64,000 nt of DNA from Halobacteriales archaeon YIM A00010 (GCA_025041175.1 JAKCFJ010000001.1:1426001-1490000), one strand, 5' to 3'. Counted from the stretch's first letter, positions 1 to 10,284 are shown. A program made the numbers and translations. Notes: generated by a model not told the origin, from the sequence alone.

Positions 1-1047
1 CTGGCTGGTGTACAGGACGTGTTCGAGGTCGCCCTGTTCGGGCTTGGTCGGCATCCCCGTCGACGGACCGGCCCGCATCGCTTCGACGAGCACGATCGGC
101 GTTTCGGCCATTTCCGCCAGCCCGAGCGGCTCGGACATGAGCGCGAATCCACCACCGGACGATCCGGACATGGCTTTGACCCCCGCGTGAGAGGCCCCGA
201 TGGCCAGCGACGCGGCGGCGATCTCGTCTTCGACCTGTTCGGCGATGCCGCCGAACTCCGGCAGGTTCTGGGACATGATGGTGAACACGTCCGTCCACGG
301 CGTCATCGGGTAGCCGGAGATGAACCGACACCCCTCGTCGATCGCTCCGTACGCGATCGACGTGCTCCCCGAGACGAGCACCTGCTCGTCGTTCCCGCCG
401 TCCTCGACGGCAGGGATGCGGAGATCGTGGGTGAACTCACGGTTTCCAACCTCCTCTTTTGCGATATCGAGGATCTCGATGTTCTGCTCCAACACCTCAC
501 CACTCATGCGCTCTTCCATCAGCTCCTTGATCGGATCCAGCTCCAGATCGAGCAGCGCGGCGGTCGCACCGACGCCAGCGGTGTTGCGCATCACCTCGCG
601 GCCGTGCTCGCGCGCTAGCCCGCGAAGATCGAGCGGGTAAACGTGCCAGCCGTTCTCCTCCGCCTGTTCGTCGAGATCCGCGACGTCCTCCTCATCGAGC
701 AGTCCCTCGTCGTAGACGATCACCCCGCCCTCGCGCAGGTCATCGAGGTTCTCGGTGAGCGGCTTGACCTCCTCGTTGCCGTAGTAGGCGTCTTCCTGTG
801 GGTTGCGGGCGAAGCTGTCGCCCAGCGCTAGCAGGAAGTTGTAGCCGTCACCGCGGGATTTGACCTCGTGTGATGCCGCCCGGACCTCCACGAACGTGTG
901 GCCACCACGGATCCGCGACGGATAATGTCTGTGTGTGAATATATTCAGGCCGGACCGCATCAGTGCCTTGGCGAAGTTTTTGCTGGTGGAGTCGATTCCA
1001 TCGCCGGATCCACCAGCAATCCGCCAGAGTAGCTCATCATTTGTCAT
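1..1047 (-). CDS. korA: 2-oxoacid:ferredoxin oxidoreductase, alpha subunit (N-terminal part; gene runs off the left edge)
   Basis: Oxidative decarboxylation of a 2-oxoacid (pyruvate or 2-oxoglutarate class) to acyl-CoA with ferredoxin reduction, as the alpha subunit of an alpha/beta complex. All 349 codons in the window are open from ATG at 1047. Residues about 1-185 form the gamma-type domain (IAGGSGDGIDS near the N-terminus, then RIRGGHTF), fused to the alpha domain that begins near residue 200 (SGSTSIAYGA, FISGYPMTPW, EDEIAAASLAIGA). The gamma-alpha fusion order is usual in haloarchaea. The C-terminus and any downstream beta gene lie outside the window. The substrate, pyruvate versus 2-oxoglutarate, cannot be told from this part, so the symbol is provisional. 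Confidence 0.9.
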   Translation of the reverse strand, partial: MTNDELLWRIAGGSGDGIDSTSKNFAKALMRSGLNIFTHRHYPSRIRGGHTFVEVRAASHEVKSRGDGYNFLLALGDSFARNPQEDAYYGNEEVKPLTENLDDLREGGVIVYDEGLLDEEDVADLDEQAEENGWHVYPLDLRGLAREHGREVMRNTAGVGATAALLDLELDPIKELMEERMSGEVLEQNIEILDIAKEEVGNREFTHDLRIPAVEDGGNDEQVLVSGSTSIAYGAIDEGCRFISGYPMTPWTDVFTIMSQNLPEFGGIAEQVEDEIAAASLAIGASHAGVKAMSGSSGGGFALMSEPLGLAEMAETPIVLVEAMRAGPSTGMPTKPEQGDLEHVLYTSQ

Positions 1048-1424
1048 TCGGAATCATGGCCCAGCAGGCCTCTATCCCCAGCAACGGACCCTGCAGACTA
1101 AAGAGTTTACCATGTGTTAGCACGCATCGATTATGATGAATAAGGTTCTATCATGAACATAAGGAATACGCAGTAATTATAATGAATGCTGATCGATCAT
1201 GTTCGTTTCGGATCGTGATCGAAATCCTATCATTGAAATTAACCATTTCGCGTGGCGCATCGAATCGGGCATGTACGCCGAATTTGGAGGTCTCGGCGCT
1301 TGAATCCCGGATCGATGCGTCGGCTCGCGACACGGCTCCGAGAAATCACAGATTTCTCGTGACGTGACCGTGGGCACAGCTCACGGTTTTTGGGCGTCCG
1401 ATCCGTAGCTCGAACCCGGATCGG
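1048..1424. other. Intergenic region upstream of korA with AT-rich patch and two hairpins
   Basis: No convincing gene is seen in these 377 bases. Positions about 1100-1200 are AT-rich, unlike the surroundings, with short repeats of atcatgaacata type, and probably hold the korA promoter region. Positions 1339-1391 hold two adjacent three-base-loop hairpins, listed separately. Short open frames here lack codon bias and recognisable protein features. Confidence 0.5.
1339..1391. repeat. Pair of three-base-loop hairpins (REP-like), second followed by T5
   Basis: First hairpin: arms cgagaaatc (1339-1347) and gatttctcg (1351-1359), loop aca. Second: arms ccgtgggc (1368-1375) and gctcacgg (1379-1386), loop aca, one G-T pair, followed by ttttt at 1387-1391. 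The arms resemble two hairpins of the array at 8102-8273 and differ from them by paired changes. Read on the minus strand, the order and the spacer containing gtca match the array. The T-run may also make the second hairpin a terminator for plus-strand transcription, although no plus-strand gene ends nearby. Confidence 0.7.
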
Positions 1425-1799
1425 TCACAGAAACTCCCGCACTTCCGAGTACCACATATCGTGGTGGTCGACGGCGTCGATCCGGCGCGCAATCTCGACC
1501 GCAAGCGTGTGCCAACACTGTTGTGTCGGATCTTCGCGGTCGAGGTTGTACTGGCTGTCGTCACAGGGACACTCGCCGTCCTCGATCACGTACTCGTCGG
1601 TGTGGCCGACGACGACGGTGAAATCGCGGTACTCCTTGACGCGCTCTTCGGCAACGGCTTCGATGGCGCGCTCTCCCCGCGAGCCGTGGACAGTGATGAT
1701 ACGATCGACTACAGGGGCAGTGAGTTCGCCCGCCTGGGCAAGTGTGTTCTGCCACTCCTCCACGGAGATCACACGTATCGGTTGCTCGGCCGGAACCAA
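1425..1799 (-). CDS. Small SWIM-type zinc-finger protein
   Basis: About 124 residues, acidic. The C-terminal half has the pattern C-P-C, then about 15 residues, then C-W-H (ECPCDD ... QQCWHTL), which is the CxC...CxH layout of SWIM zinc fingers known for binding nucleic acid or protein. The preceding strand-rich part (ITVHGSRGERAI, FTVVVGHTDEYVIEDG) looks like the usual platform before the finger. The start is uncertain: TTG at 1799 is the first possible, and the in-frame GTG codons at MISVEEW are alternatives. It is divergent from the gene at 1896. The SWIM assignment rests on cysteine spacing only. The biological role is unknown. Confidence 0.65.
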   Translation of the reverse strand: MVPAEQPIRVISVEEWQNTLAQAGELTAPVVDRIITVHGSRGERAIEAVAEERVKEYRDFTVVVGHTDEYVIEDGECPCDDSQYNLDREDPTQQCWHTLAVEIARRIDAVDHHDMWYSEVREFL

Positions 1800-1895
1800 A
1801 ACAAATTCGATGATCGCACGCGTGGTGGTGCTGAACAGCTACGGGATGGCGTGATAGCCACAACAATTATGATAGTCGTTCACAAGCACCACTTA

Positions 1896-2375
1896 ATGAC
1901 CGCTCCGGATCGTTGGAGGGCTGCAGAGAAGGAAAAACGTCTTCAGCGGCTGTTCGAGGAGACACAGACCATCGAGGACGACCCCAGGTTCATGGAGGTA
2001 GCGTTCGAAGACGACACTCGGGTGTACCAGTATTCTCCCGGCTGTCACAACGTCACGGGAATGGACGAGGAGGTGGTCACCGAGATGGTCGACATCATCG
2101 AACGACACGGTCTCACGATCGTCGATACCGGTGATAGCCGCACCGTTCTGGAAACGATCGTTTCGAAGGTCAAACGACCGTTTTCACGCGAGAAGCTCAA
2201 TTCTGACACGGAGTGGGTCACGGCCTGCCATAGAGACAAGGTGGAGCCCGAGACGGCGTACACCGTGTTCGGGGACATCTGTCGCTCGGTGTACGGATCT
2301 GACACCAGTGCGGTAACGGAAGCGACCATCAAGTTTTCCCACCGCGACAGTGAGATCTCGTGGACGGACGTGTGA
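1896..2375 (+). CDS. Uncharacterised haloarchaeal protein, 159 aa
   Basis: I do not recognise this family. ATG at 1896 is chosen because a TATA-like caattatgatag at about 1863-1874 lies at leaderless distance. An in-frame ORF extends further upstream but overlaps the divergent SWIM gene. The protein is soluble and charged, without membrane segments: an N-terminal basic/acidic helix (RWRAAEKEKRLQRLFEE), then mixed alpha/beta sequence with FMEVAFEDDTRVYQY and DTEWVTACHRD. No catalytic signature is visible. It stands alone before trm1, with 142 bases between them. Confidence 0.6.
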   Translation: MTAPDRWRAAEKEKRLQRLFEETQTIEDDPRFMEVAFEDDTRVYQYSPGCHNVTGMDEEVVTEMVDIIERHGLTIVDTGDSRTVLETIVSKVKRPFSREKLNSDTEWVTACHRDKVEPETAYTVFGDICRSVYGSDTSAVTEATIKFSHRDSEISWTDV

Positions 2376-2517
2376 CCCGCCGCTCGTGGTGTCTCGAATC
2401 ATTCGGCTGTGAGGGTAGAAGCGGTGCACGCGCCCATTCCCGCGGAGAACGCCGGTTCGTCGCGGCGACTTCGATTGGATCGGTGTCGTTTTTCGCGTTC
2501 GGGCGCGTGGCACGCGT

Positions 2518-3624
2518 ATGGAGGTCACGGAGGGAACGATCACGGTCGAAGTGCCCGAACAGCCCGAATCGGGCGTCGGGGACGACGTGTTTTTCAACCC
2601 CCGACAGGAGTTGAACCGGGACATCACTGCTGCCGTGCTCGATGTGTGGCGCGATCGAACGGGAGCACAGACGTATCTCGACGCGACGGCCGCGAGCGGC
2701 ATCCGGGGCGTTCGCGCGGCTGCGTCCGGGTGGGACGCGACGTGTTGTGACCACGACGAGCGCGCGGTCGAGCGGTGCCGTGAAAACTTCGCGCGCAACG
2801 AACTTGGGGGGACGGCCGTTCACCGGGACGCCAACGCCTACATGCACGAATCGCGGTTCGACGTCGTGGATCTCGATCCGTTCGGGACGCCCATCCCGTT
2901 CGCGGACAGCGCGTTTCGGTCTGCGCGGGAGTTGGTTTGTGTCACGGCGACGGACACCGCGCCGTTGTGTGGTGCTCACTTCGAAAGCGGCGTTCGCTCC
3001 TACAGCGCCGTGCCACACAATACGGATTTCCACCCCGAGATGGGGCTTCGAGTTCTTCTTTCCGCTCTCGCGCGCACGGCAGCGCGCTACGATGTCGGTG
3101 TCACCCCCGTGTTGAGCCACGTCACCCGCCACTACGTCCGGACGTATCTCGAACTCGACCACCGGGCGACTGACGCCAACGCCGCCATCGACGAGCTCGG
3201 CTACGTCGACCACTGCGAGGACTGTCTGTATCGCACGACATCGCAGGGGCTGATCGCCGATCCGTTCGATGCGTGCCCGAACTGTGCGAGCGCCCGCATC
3301 AGCACGGCCGGGCCGCTGTGGCTCGGGCCGGCACACGACGCGGACTTTGTCACAGCCGTGCGCGAACGGGTGACCGAGGCGTTCGACACCGCCACACGGG
3401 CGCGGCGGCTCCTCGACACGATCGCCACGGAGATCGACACGCCGACCCACTACGACCAACACCGGCTCTCCAAACAGTGGAGCGTGTCCGCGATCGGAAT
3501 GGACGAGTTCCTCGACCGTCTCGAACACGCCGGCTTCGACGCTTCGCGCGCCCATTATGGCGGCACCACGTTCAAAACCGATGCGAACGTCGCACAGATC
3601 GAACGCGCCACGGTCCGAACGTGA
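2518..3624 (+). CDS. trm1: tRNA (guanine(26)-N2)-dimethyltransferase Trm1
   Basis: Makes N2,N2-dimethylguanosine at position 26 of tRNA using S-adenosylmethionine. The 368 residues match the archaeal family length. N-terminal [15 protein letters not shown] is the typical Trm1 opening. The Rossmann methyltransferase follows with [12 protein letters not shown] (SAM loop) and the catalytic-loop motif DLDPFGTP near residue 118. A C-terminal zinc-binding part carries CEDC (about 233) and CPNC (about 253). It is monocistronic. ATG at 2518 directly precedes the conserved N-terminus. Confidence 0.95.
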   Translation: MEVTEGTITVEVPEQPESGVGDDVFFNPRQELNRDITAAVLDVWRDRTGAQTYLDATAASGIRGVRAAASGWDATCCDHDERAVERCRENFARNELGGTAVHRDANAYMHESRFDVVDLDPFGTPIPFADSAFRSARELVCVTATDTAPLCGAHFESGVRSYSAVPHNTDFHPEMGLRVLLSALARTAARYDVGVTPVLSHVTRHYVRTYLELDHRATDANAAIDELGYVDHCEDCLYRTTSQGLIADPFDACPNCASARISTAGPLWLGPAHDADFVTAVRERVTEAFDTATRARRLLDTIATEIDTPTHYDQHRLSKQWSVSAIGMDEFLDRLEHAGFDASRAHYGGTTFKTDANVAQIERATVRT

Positions 3625-3674
3625 TCAACTGACTGGGATATAGTATATGTGCGTGCCCGACGAACTGCCGCCGT

Positions 3675-4541
3675 GTGAGCAGGGACACCGAGCGTGTCAT
3701 AGGCGTCGCACAGTCGGTTATCGATGGGATCAGATCGGAACAGATCACGTTTCTCGCGGCCAGCCTCGCGTACTACGCGTTCGTCTCGCTCATTCCCCTG
3801 CTCTTGCTCGCTATCGTCGTCGGGACGACCGTCGGCGGAGCGGGGTTCGCAGGCGCTGTTTCCGAGCCTGTGACCGCCGCCATCGGCGGAGAGGCGGGAG
3901 AGGTCGTCCGCGACGCGCTCAAACGTCAGTCAGGGGGTGGTGGCGCGACCATCGTCGGCCTGCTCGTTCTCCTGTGGAGCGGACTGAAGCTCTTCCGGGG
4001 GATAGACATCGCGTTCTCGACCGTCTACACCGCTCCCTCCCCGCCGGGATTCGTCGGACAGCTCCGAAACGCGCTCCTCACCTTGTCCGCTGTCGCGATC
4101 GGGATCGCGTTGACCGTCGCAATCGGCGCGGGGATAGCAGTGGCACCCCTCACGTTCGTAATCGGTGGCGTCAACGTCCTCGGCACGATCGGCACGATCG
4201 CCCAGTTGGGCGGGCTGATGGTTTCTCTCCTGCCGATCTACTACATCCTCCCCAGCGTGCCCGTCTCGGTTCGAGAGGCGCTGCCTGGGGCGGCGTTCAC
4301 CGCCGTCGGATGGACCGTCCTCCAGACGGCCTTCCGGATCTATACGGGCTACGCGAGCGGCTACGCCGCCTACGGGGTGCTCGGGGCTGTCCTCTTGCTC
4401 GTGACGTTTCTCTATTTCGGCGGCCTTATCCTTCTCGTGGGCGTGGTGATAAACGCCACACTCGCCGGACGCCTCGACAGTGAGACCGATGATCCGGATG
4501 GGGACGATCACGGCGGGACAAAGACGGAAACGACAACTTAG
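3675..4541 (+). CDS. YihY/UPF0761-type membrane protein
   Basis: Integral membrane protein of about 288 residues with six hydrophobic segments (for example LIPLLLLAIVVGTTVG, ATIVGLLVLLWSGL, VTFLYFGGLILLVG). It has the family hallmarks ITFLAASLAYYAFVSL near residue 25 and the central WSGLKLFRG. Family members were once called ribonuclease BN or virulence factor BrkB, but their activity is not established. The start is GTG at 3675, since no in-frame ATG precedes the conserved N-terminus. The C-terminus is a short acidic, polar tail. It is followed after 29 bases by a small coiled-coil membrane protein in the same direction, possibly one transcript. Confidence 0.85.
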   Translation: MSRDTERVIGVAQSVIDGIRSEQITFLAASLAYYAFVSLIPLLLLAIVVGTTVGGAGFAGAVSEPVTAAIGGEAGEVVRDALKRQSGGGGATIVGLLVLLWSGLKLFRGIDIAFSTVYTAPSPPGFVGQLRNALLTLSAVAIGIALTVAIGAGIAVAPLTFVIGGVNVLGTIGTIAQLGGLMVSLLPIYYILPSVPVSVREALPGAAFTAVGWTVLQTAFRIYTGYASGYAAYGVLGAVLLLVTFLYFGGLILLVGVVINATLAGRLDSETDDPDGDDHGGTKTETTT

Positions 4542-4570
4542 GCGCCGCCGATTCAGCCATCATACCATCT

Positions 4571-4960
4571 ATGCCAGACGACGAGACAAGCGAGTCAGAC
4601 GACGATCTCAGATCGGAGGTGCAGGCCCTCCGTTCGAAACTCGACGAATTCGAAGCACAGGTCGACGAGCGCACCCTCCACCGCGACGAGATCGAAGCCG
4701 ATCTCAAACGATACGTTCGAAAGCGCGCGCGCCGCGGCAAAGCCCAAGGGTGGGGACCGTATCTCGTTCTCCTCTACGGAACGGCGATGACGATCGGGGC
4801 GTTCTACTACCTCTCGGGTGGATGGGCCGTCCTCGCAATGATCGTGATATGGCTCTCGACGCTCGGTCTCTACGTGTTCATGCTCGTGGTCGGTCTGGGT
4901 CTCAACCTGCTTGGTGTCCCCGGCCGACTGAGAGACCGCATCGGCTCGTTCCGGTCGTGA
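4571..4960 (+). CDS. Small coiled-coil protein with two membrane segments
   Basis: 129 residues. Residues 1-50 are acidic and heptad-like (LRSEVQALRSKLDEFEAQV), predicted to form a coiled coil. A basic stretch follows (RKRARRGKAQ), then two hydrophobic helices (YLVLLYGTAMTIGAFYYL and AMIVIWLSTLGLYVFMLV). The layout suggests an inner-membrane hairpin with a cytoplasmic coiled coil. Similar short proteins occur in haloarchaea, but I know of no function. It lies 29 bases after the YihY-like gene and convergent with glnA. Confidence 0.7.
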   Translation: MPDDETSESDDDLRSEVQALRSKLDEFEAQVDERTLHRDEIEADLKRYVRKRARRGKAQGWGPYLVLLYGTAMTIGAFYYLSGGWAVLAMIVIWLSTLGLYVFMLVVGLGLNLLGVPGRLRDRIGSFRS

Positions 4961-4994
4961 GCGCGATCGAACGAAAACCGCAGGTCGCCGTGGC

Positions 4995-6365
4995 TCAGAA
5001 GATTTCGAGATACTGGTCGATCTCCCACTCCGACACCGAGGCCCGGTACTCGGCGAACTCGGCGCGCTTGGCCTCGATGAACTTCTCTGCGACGTGTTCG
5101 CCGAGCGCATCGAGAACGACCTCGTCGTTCTCGAGCGCATCGATGGCCCCACCGAGGTTGGGCGGAAGGGTGTCGATCCCGTACTCCTCGCGGGCGGCCT
5201 CGTCGAACTCGTAGATGTTCTCCCGGACGGGATCGGGGGCTTCGAGCCCGCGCTCGATCCCATCGAGACCGGCCTGGAGCATGACCGCCAGCGCGAGATA
5301 CGGGTTACACGAAGGATCGGGCGAGCGCAGCTCGATCCGCGAGGCGGCGGGGGTGCGCGCGGCGGGCTTGCGAACGAGCGCGGAGCGGTTCACGTCGCTC
5401 CACGCGACGTACACCGGCGCTTCGTACCCCGGCACCAGTCGTTTATAAGAGTTCACGGTGGGGTTACACACCGCGGTGATAGCGGGCGCGTGTTCGAGGA
5501 TCCCGGCGAGGAACTGTTTGGCTTCGGTGGAGAGATCGAACTCATCAGCACCGTCGTAAAACGCGTTCTCACCGTCTTCGGTGAACAGAGAGAGGTGAGT
5601 GTGCATTCCGCTGCCGTTGATGCCCGCGATCGGTTTGGGCATGAACGTCCCGTGCAGGCCGTGCTCGGCAGCGATGGCGCGCACGACCGCCCGGAACGTA
5701 GCGATGTTATCGGCGGTCGTGATGGCGTCGGCGTACTTGAAACTGATCTCGTGTTGGCCTTCTGCGACCTCGTGGTGGCTGGCTTCGACCTCGAAATCCA
5801 TCTGATCCAGCCCGTAGATGATGTCCCGGCGAACGTCGCTCGCCAGATCCTTGGGCGCGAGATCGAAATACCCACCCACGTCGTGGGTGACCGTCGTCGC
5901 CTGCCCGTCTTGCTCTTCGAACAGGAAGAACTCCGGCTCCGGTCCGGCGTTGAGCGTGTACCCCATGTCGCCGGCTTTTCCCAGCGCGCGCTTGAGCACG
6001 TGACGGGGATCGCCCGCGAAGCTGTCTCCGGAAGCCTCCATCACGTCCGCGATCAACCGGGCGCTCGCGGTGCCGTCATCGCGGGTCCGCCACGGCAACA
6101 GCGCGAACGTGCTCGGATCGGGCTTGAGCCGCATGTCGCTCTCTTGGATCCGGACGAACCCCTCGATCGACGACCCATCGAAGTAAATGCCTTCAGTGAA
6201 CGCCTTTTCGGCCTGACTCGCCGGAACGGAGACGTTCTTGACGGTTCCGAGAATATCCGTAAACTGAATACGAAGAAAATCCACGTCGTTCTCCTCGATC
6301 GCATCGAGAACGGTCTGTGCCTCGACGCTGATGCCGCCATCAGCGGCAATATTTTCGGTTCCCAT
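4995..6365 (-). CDS. glnA: Glutamine synthetase, type I
   Basis: ATP-dependent synthesis of glutamine from glutamate and ammonia. 456 residues carry the type I motifs: beta-grasp DGSSIEGF, metal ligands in [21 protein letters not shown], the ATP/glutamate segment [12 protein letters not shown], and [16 protein letters not shown]. The tyrosine region reads ENIYEFDE, not the adenylylated NLYD form, as expected for the GSI-alpha group, which is controlled by feedback and partner proteins rather than adenylylation. It is divergent from lrp, the same arrangement seen in other haloarchaea. A palindrome overlaps its likely TATA box (6396-6409). Confidence 0.96.
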   Translation of the reverse strand: MGTENIAADGGISVEAQTVLDAIEENDVDFLRIQFTDILGTVKNVSVPASQAEKAFTEGIYFDGSSIEGFVRIQESDMRLKPDPSTFALLPWRTRDDGTASARLIADVMEASGDSFAGDPRHVLKRALGKAGDMGYTLNAGPEPEFFLFEEQDGQATTVTHDVGGYFDLAPKDLASDVRRDIIYGLDQMDFEVEASHHEVAEGQHEISFKYADAITTADNIATFRAVVRAIAAEHGLHGTFMPKPIAGINGSGMHTHLSLFTEDGENAFYDGADEFDLSTEAKQFLAGILEHAPAITAVCNPTVNSYKRLVPGYEAPVYVAWSDVNRSALVRKPAARTPAASRIELRSPDPSCNPYLALAVMLQAGLDGIERGLEAPDPVRENIYEFDEAAREEYGIDTLPPNLGGAIDALENDEVVLDALGEHVAEKFIEAKRAEFAEYRASVSEWEIDQYLEIF

Positions 6366-6395
6366 TGTTGTTTGACGTTGTACTCAACCATCCAC

Positions 6396-6409
6396 ACGGT
6401 TAAAACCGT
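6396..6409. promoter_or_regulatory. Palindrome over the glnA promoter, possible Lrp operator
   Basis: acggtt-aa-aaccgt is a 6-bp inverted repeat with a 2-base centre. Read for glnA it contains the TATA-like gttttaacc about 37 bases before the ATG. The divergent lrp has its own TATA (aaaattata, 6459-6467) at -30. Position and symmetry suit a regulator of glnA. Lrp as the binder is inference. Confidence 0.45.
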
Positions 6410-6493
6410 ATTGGTTCCCGCAAGACGGCCATCTCTGGATGGATAACTGGATATTCGTAAAATTATAGTGTCTCCGTCGAGTGTGGTGATGTA

Positions 6494-6952
6494 ATGACGT
6501 ATGAAAACTTGGACGAGAAGTTGGTGAACGCCCTCCTCAACGACGGCCGGTCGAGTCTCCGGAACCTCGCGGAGGAACTCGACGTTTCAGTCACGACCGT
6601 CTCGAACCACCTGAACGATCTGGACGAGCAGGGAGTGATCAAAGGATACACGCCGAAGGTCGATTACGGCGCGCTCGACTACGACGTGACGGCGGTCATC
6701 CAGCTCAAAGTCGAAGGCAGTGCTATCACCGACGTGGCAGACACGCTCAGGGAGGCCAGACAGATGGTGTCGGTGTATGAGGTGACCGGCGACCACGACG
6801 TGATCGCCATCGCCAAATTCGAAGACACCGACGGGATGAACGACCAGATCAAGGGACTGCTGAAGGACGTGAATGTGAATGAGACCAACACGAGCGTCGT
6901 GTTGAACACGGTGTGTGAACACGAGCAGTTCCCGCTCGAAGTTTCGGAGTGA
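6494..6952 (+). CDS. lrp: Lrp/AsnC-family transcription regulator
   Basis: 152 residues. The N-terminal winged HTH (about 5-55: [20 protein letters not shown], then a recognition helix with VTTVSNHL) is followed by an alpha/beta RAM domain (about 70-145: [26 protein letters not shown]) for ligand binding and oligomerisation. Its position head-to-head with glnA suggests control of glutamine synthesis, as for the haloarchaeal Lrp paired with glnA. ATG at 6494 has a TATA box at -30, so the transcript is probably leaderless. Confidence 0.92.
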   Translation: MTYENLDEKLVNALLNDGRSSLRNLAEELDVSVTTVSNHLNDLDEQGVIKGYTPKVDYGALDYDVTAVIQLKVEGSAITDVADTLREARQMVSVYEVTGDHDVIAIAKFEDTDGMNDQIKGLLKDVNVNETNTSVVLNTVCEHEQFPLEVSE

Positions 6953-7365
6953 ATCGGCGTCGGTGATCAGTATCGGTTTTGGTGCAGTGGTCCGCCCTGC
7001 GTCGTCGGTCGGTCGCACCGGCGACGGCAATCACTGGCGGGCGGTGGCTGTTGGTCACAGAGCAAACAGACATCCTAGTAGTCTAACTGATGAAACTAGC
7101 TGATCTACAATGATCGATGCTCACTCGGTGGAGACGAAAGGATGGACCGAATGACGGGGTCAACCGGCGTGTCCGCAGCGTTCGAGACGCTCGAAAATGG
7201 CACTCCCAATCACTCCAACGGTTCCGATGGCACCCAAATCTCTGTCCCGGTCTTTTTCACGGCGCATTTGAGCGACTGTAAGTGTGGACTTGGATGCTTT
7301 CCCAAATTCCGAAACATTACCGTATCCACGATATTTGCTGTGTACATTCTCCGTCGCTCGCTCCC
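6953..7365. other. 413-base region without a recognisable gene
   Basis: This region lies between convergent lrp and the HTH gene. It has lower GC than neighbouring genes from about 7060 onward. No RNA gene, strong hairpin or inverted-repeat end was seen. Open frames on both strands lack known motifs. It may hold decayed sequence belonging to the accessory region that follows. Confidence 0.4.
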
Positions 7366-7989
7366 TTACTCGTCGGGCAACTCTTCTAGCGGATCGCTGT
7401 CCTCATCCGCAAAGTCGTCCGGCGTATACGTCGTCGGGCTGGAATCGTCGTCACCGAGATTATGGATCTCGTACAGTGCTTCGACAATATCGTATGCTGT
7501 CCCGGACGACAGTCCGGTAAGGCTAGCGATTTGTCGGATGGTGAGGTCTCCCTCCCTGTGTCCCTTAACGAGGTCGTGTACGAGCGCGAAGGTCACGAGA
7601 CCGTGTTCTTCAAGCACGCGGTTGATGATTGGAAACTCATCTTCGTGCGCGACCACTTCGACGAGTTCGGGCGTGATCGTCACCTCTACGTCACGTATCG
7701 TGAGTGTCATCTCGAAGTCCTCCGCCTCGTACACACTGGCTCCAGCTTCTTCGCCGGTTTCGGTGATGAGTCCTGCCTGTTCTAACTTGCGGAGGTACTC
7801 GTACACTGTCTTTTTTGATACATTCGTACTCTTCTTGAGTTCGGGACCGGTTGCGGTTGACGAGTGGCGAATAGACGTGTAGAGTGAAGCGAGGGCGGTG
7901 TTGGCGAGCAACTCCGTGAACGTGGGGATACCGATGATCGTCCCCGGATTGTCACCCGCATTCCGCACGTGTTTCGTCCCGTAGCTCAT
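7366..7989 (-). CDS. Winged-HTH transcription regulator, haloarchaeal family
   Basis: 207 residues. A TrmB/MarR-like winged helix lies at about 25-85 (ALASLYTSIRHSS, TNVSKKTVYEYLRKLEQAGLI) and a second helical DNA-binding-like part at about 135-175 (LTIRQIASLTGLSSGTAYDI). The C-terminus is very acidic (DDFADEDSDPLEELPDE). A perfect 7-bp inverted repeat lies between its TATA box and the ATG, so it probably represses itself. Such regulators in haloarchaea often sit in accessory islands, sometimes with a partner gene, but no partner is evident here. The regulated target is unknown. Confidence 0.8.
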   Translation of the reverse strand: MSYGTKHVRNAGDNPGTIIGIPTFTELLANTALASLYTSIRHSSTATGPELKKSTNVSKKTVYEYLRKLEQAGLITETGEEAGASVYEAEDFEMTLTIRDVEVTITPELVEVVAHEDEFPIINRVLEEHGLVTFALVHDLVKGHREGDLTIRQIASLTGLSSGTAYDIVEALYEIHNLGDDDSSPTTYTPDDFADEDSDPLEELPDE

Positions 7990-7995
7990 CTTGTA

Positions 7996-8013
7996 TAGAG
8001 TTACGAAACTCTA
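7996..8013. promoter_or_regulatory. Operator-like inverted repeat at the start of the HTH gene
   Basis: tagagtt-acga-aactcta is a perfect 7-bp inverted repeat ending 7 bases upstream of the ATG at 7989. On the minus strand the TATA-like ctcttatgg lies just upstream (about 8014-8022), so the repeat covers the expected transcription start. This is the classical place for an autorepressor site. Confidence 0.65.
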
Positions 8014-8101
8014 CACCATAAGAGTTTGCAAGCGACGACCTGTCCTCGCGGGGCGAAACCATCCTTACTTCAATCGAACAGGCGGACTGCTGACTGTGTC
8101 T

Positions 8102-8273
8102 CCAGAACTCTCCATTTTCTGGTTGGCTAACAAGGGCGCAGCTCTTGTCAATGTCACCAGAAATCGGTGATTTCTGGTTGCTAACCGAAACTCTTCGAGT
8201 TCCGGTGATGTCGTCGGGCTACGCCCGACTGCTTGAGGGATTTCGTCCCTCTCTGTCGCCGGCCTGCGGCCGG
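8102..8273. repeat. Array of seven short hairpins, six with exactly three-base loops
   Basis: Tandem hairpins (stem span, loop): 8102-8122 (ccagaa/ttctgg, 9-base loop, degenerate); 8130-8148 (acaagggc/gctcttgt, gca); 8156-8178 (accagaaatc/gatttctggt, ggt); 8184-8206 (accg-aactc/gagtt-cggt, one mismatch, ttc); 8213-8229 (gtcgggc/gcccgac, tac); 8235-8251 (gagggat/gtccctc, ttc); 8259-8273 (ccggcc/ggccgg, tgc). Linkers repeat the words ttgctaac (8178, 8274; variant ttggctaac at 8123) and tgtc. The stems differ in sequence but share geometry. Related hairpins occur at 1339-1386 and 39650-39698. It is not CRISPR, because the units are palindromes without a constant repeat. Confidence 0.85.
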
Positions 8274-8567
8274 TTGCTAACCAGCCGTTATCACTATCCA
8301 GTCGGGCAGCAATGGTATACCATCGTTTTCGGCATACGACGATGGGCGAAAACGAGCACGGTACAGGCACGGAAACGATTCTACAGGCACGACGAACAGC
8401 GAAGTGACGAGCAACGACGCCGATGACGATGAGACGAAAGATCCCGACGGCGCATCGCTCTGAATCGATCCGTAAGAGTCAAACTCGGTACAACGACTGC
8501 ATTTCTGGCACAGATAGTAAAAAATCGCGTGTTCGAACTGACTGCGGTTAGGCTACCGTGGGGACGC
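8274..8567. other. Intergenic stretch with further palindromes and an acidic ORF tail
   Basis: atggtataccat at about 8312-8323 is a perfect 12-base palindrome. cgttttcg and cgaaaacg (about 8324-8354) can pair around a 15-base loop. The plus-strand frame ending at the tga at 8460-8462 has a halophile-like acidic tail (SNDADDDETKDPDGASL) without a credible start, perhaps the relic of a gene. Otherwise nothing is recognised before the thermosome stop codon. Confidence 0.4.
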
Positions 8568-10259
<1,692 letters not shown>

Positions 10260-10284
10260 AATCGATCGATGATTGAATGTGCTT

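Noticed and set aside
5094-6446. Long open frame on the plus strand opposite glnA
   Set aside because: It is the antisense shadow of the glutamine synthetase gene, common in GC-rich DNA. The minus frame has all catalytic motifs.
6953-7365. tRNA or other structured RNA gene in the lrp downstream gap
   Set aside because: No cloverleaf arms, T-loop consensus or strong stem could be found on either strand.
8102-8273. CRISPR-like array
   Set aside because: Units are palindromes of different sequence with no constant direct repeat and no unique spacers, and no cas genes are present.
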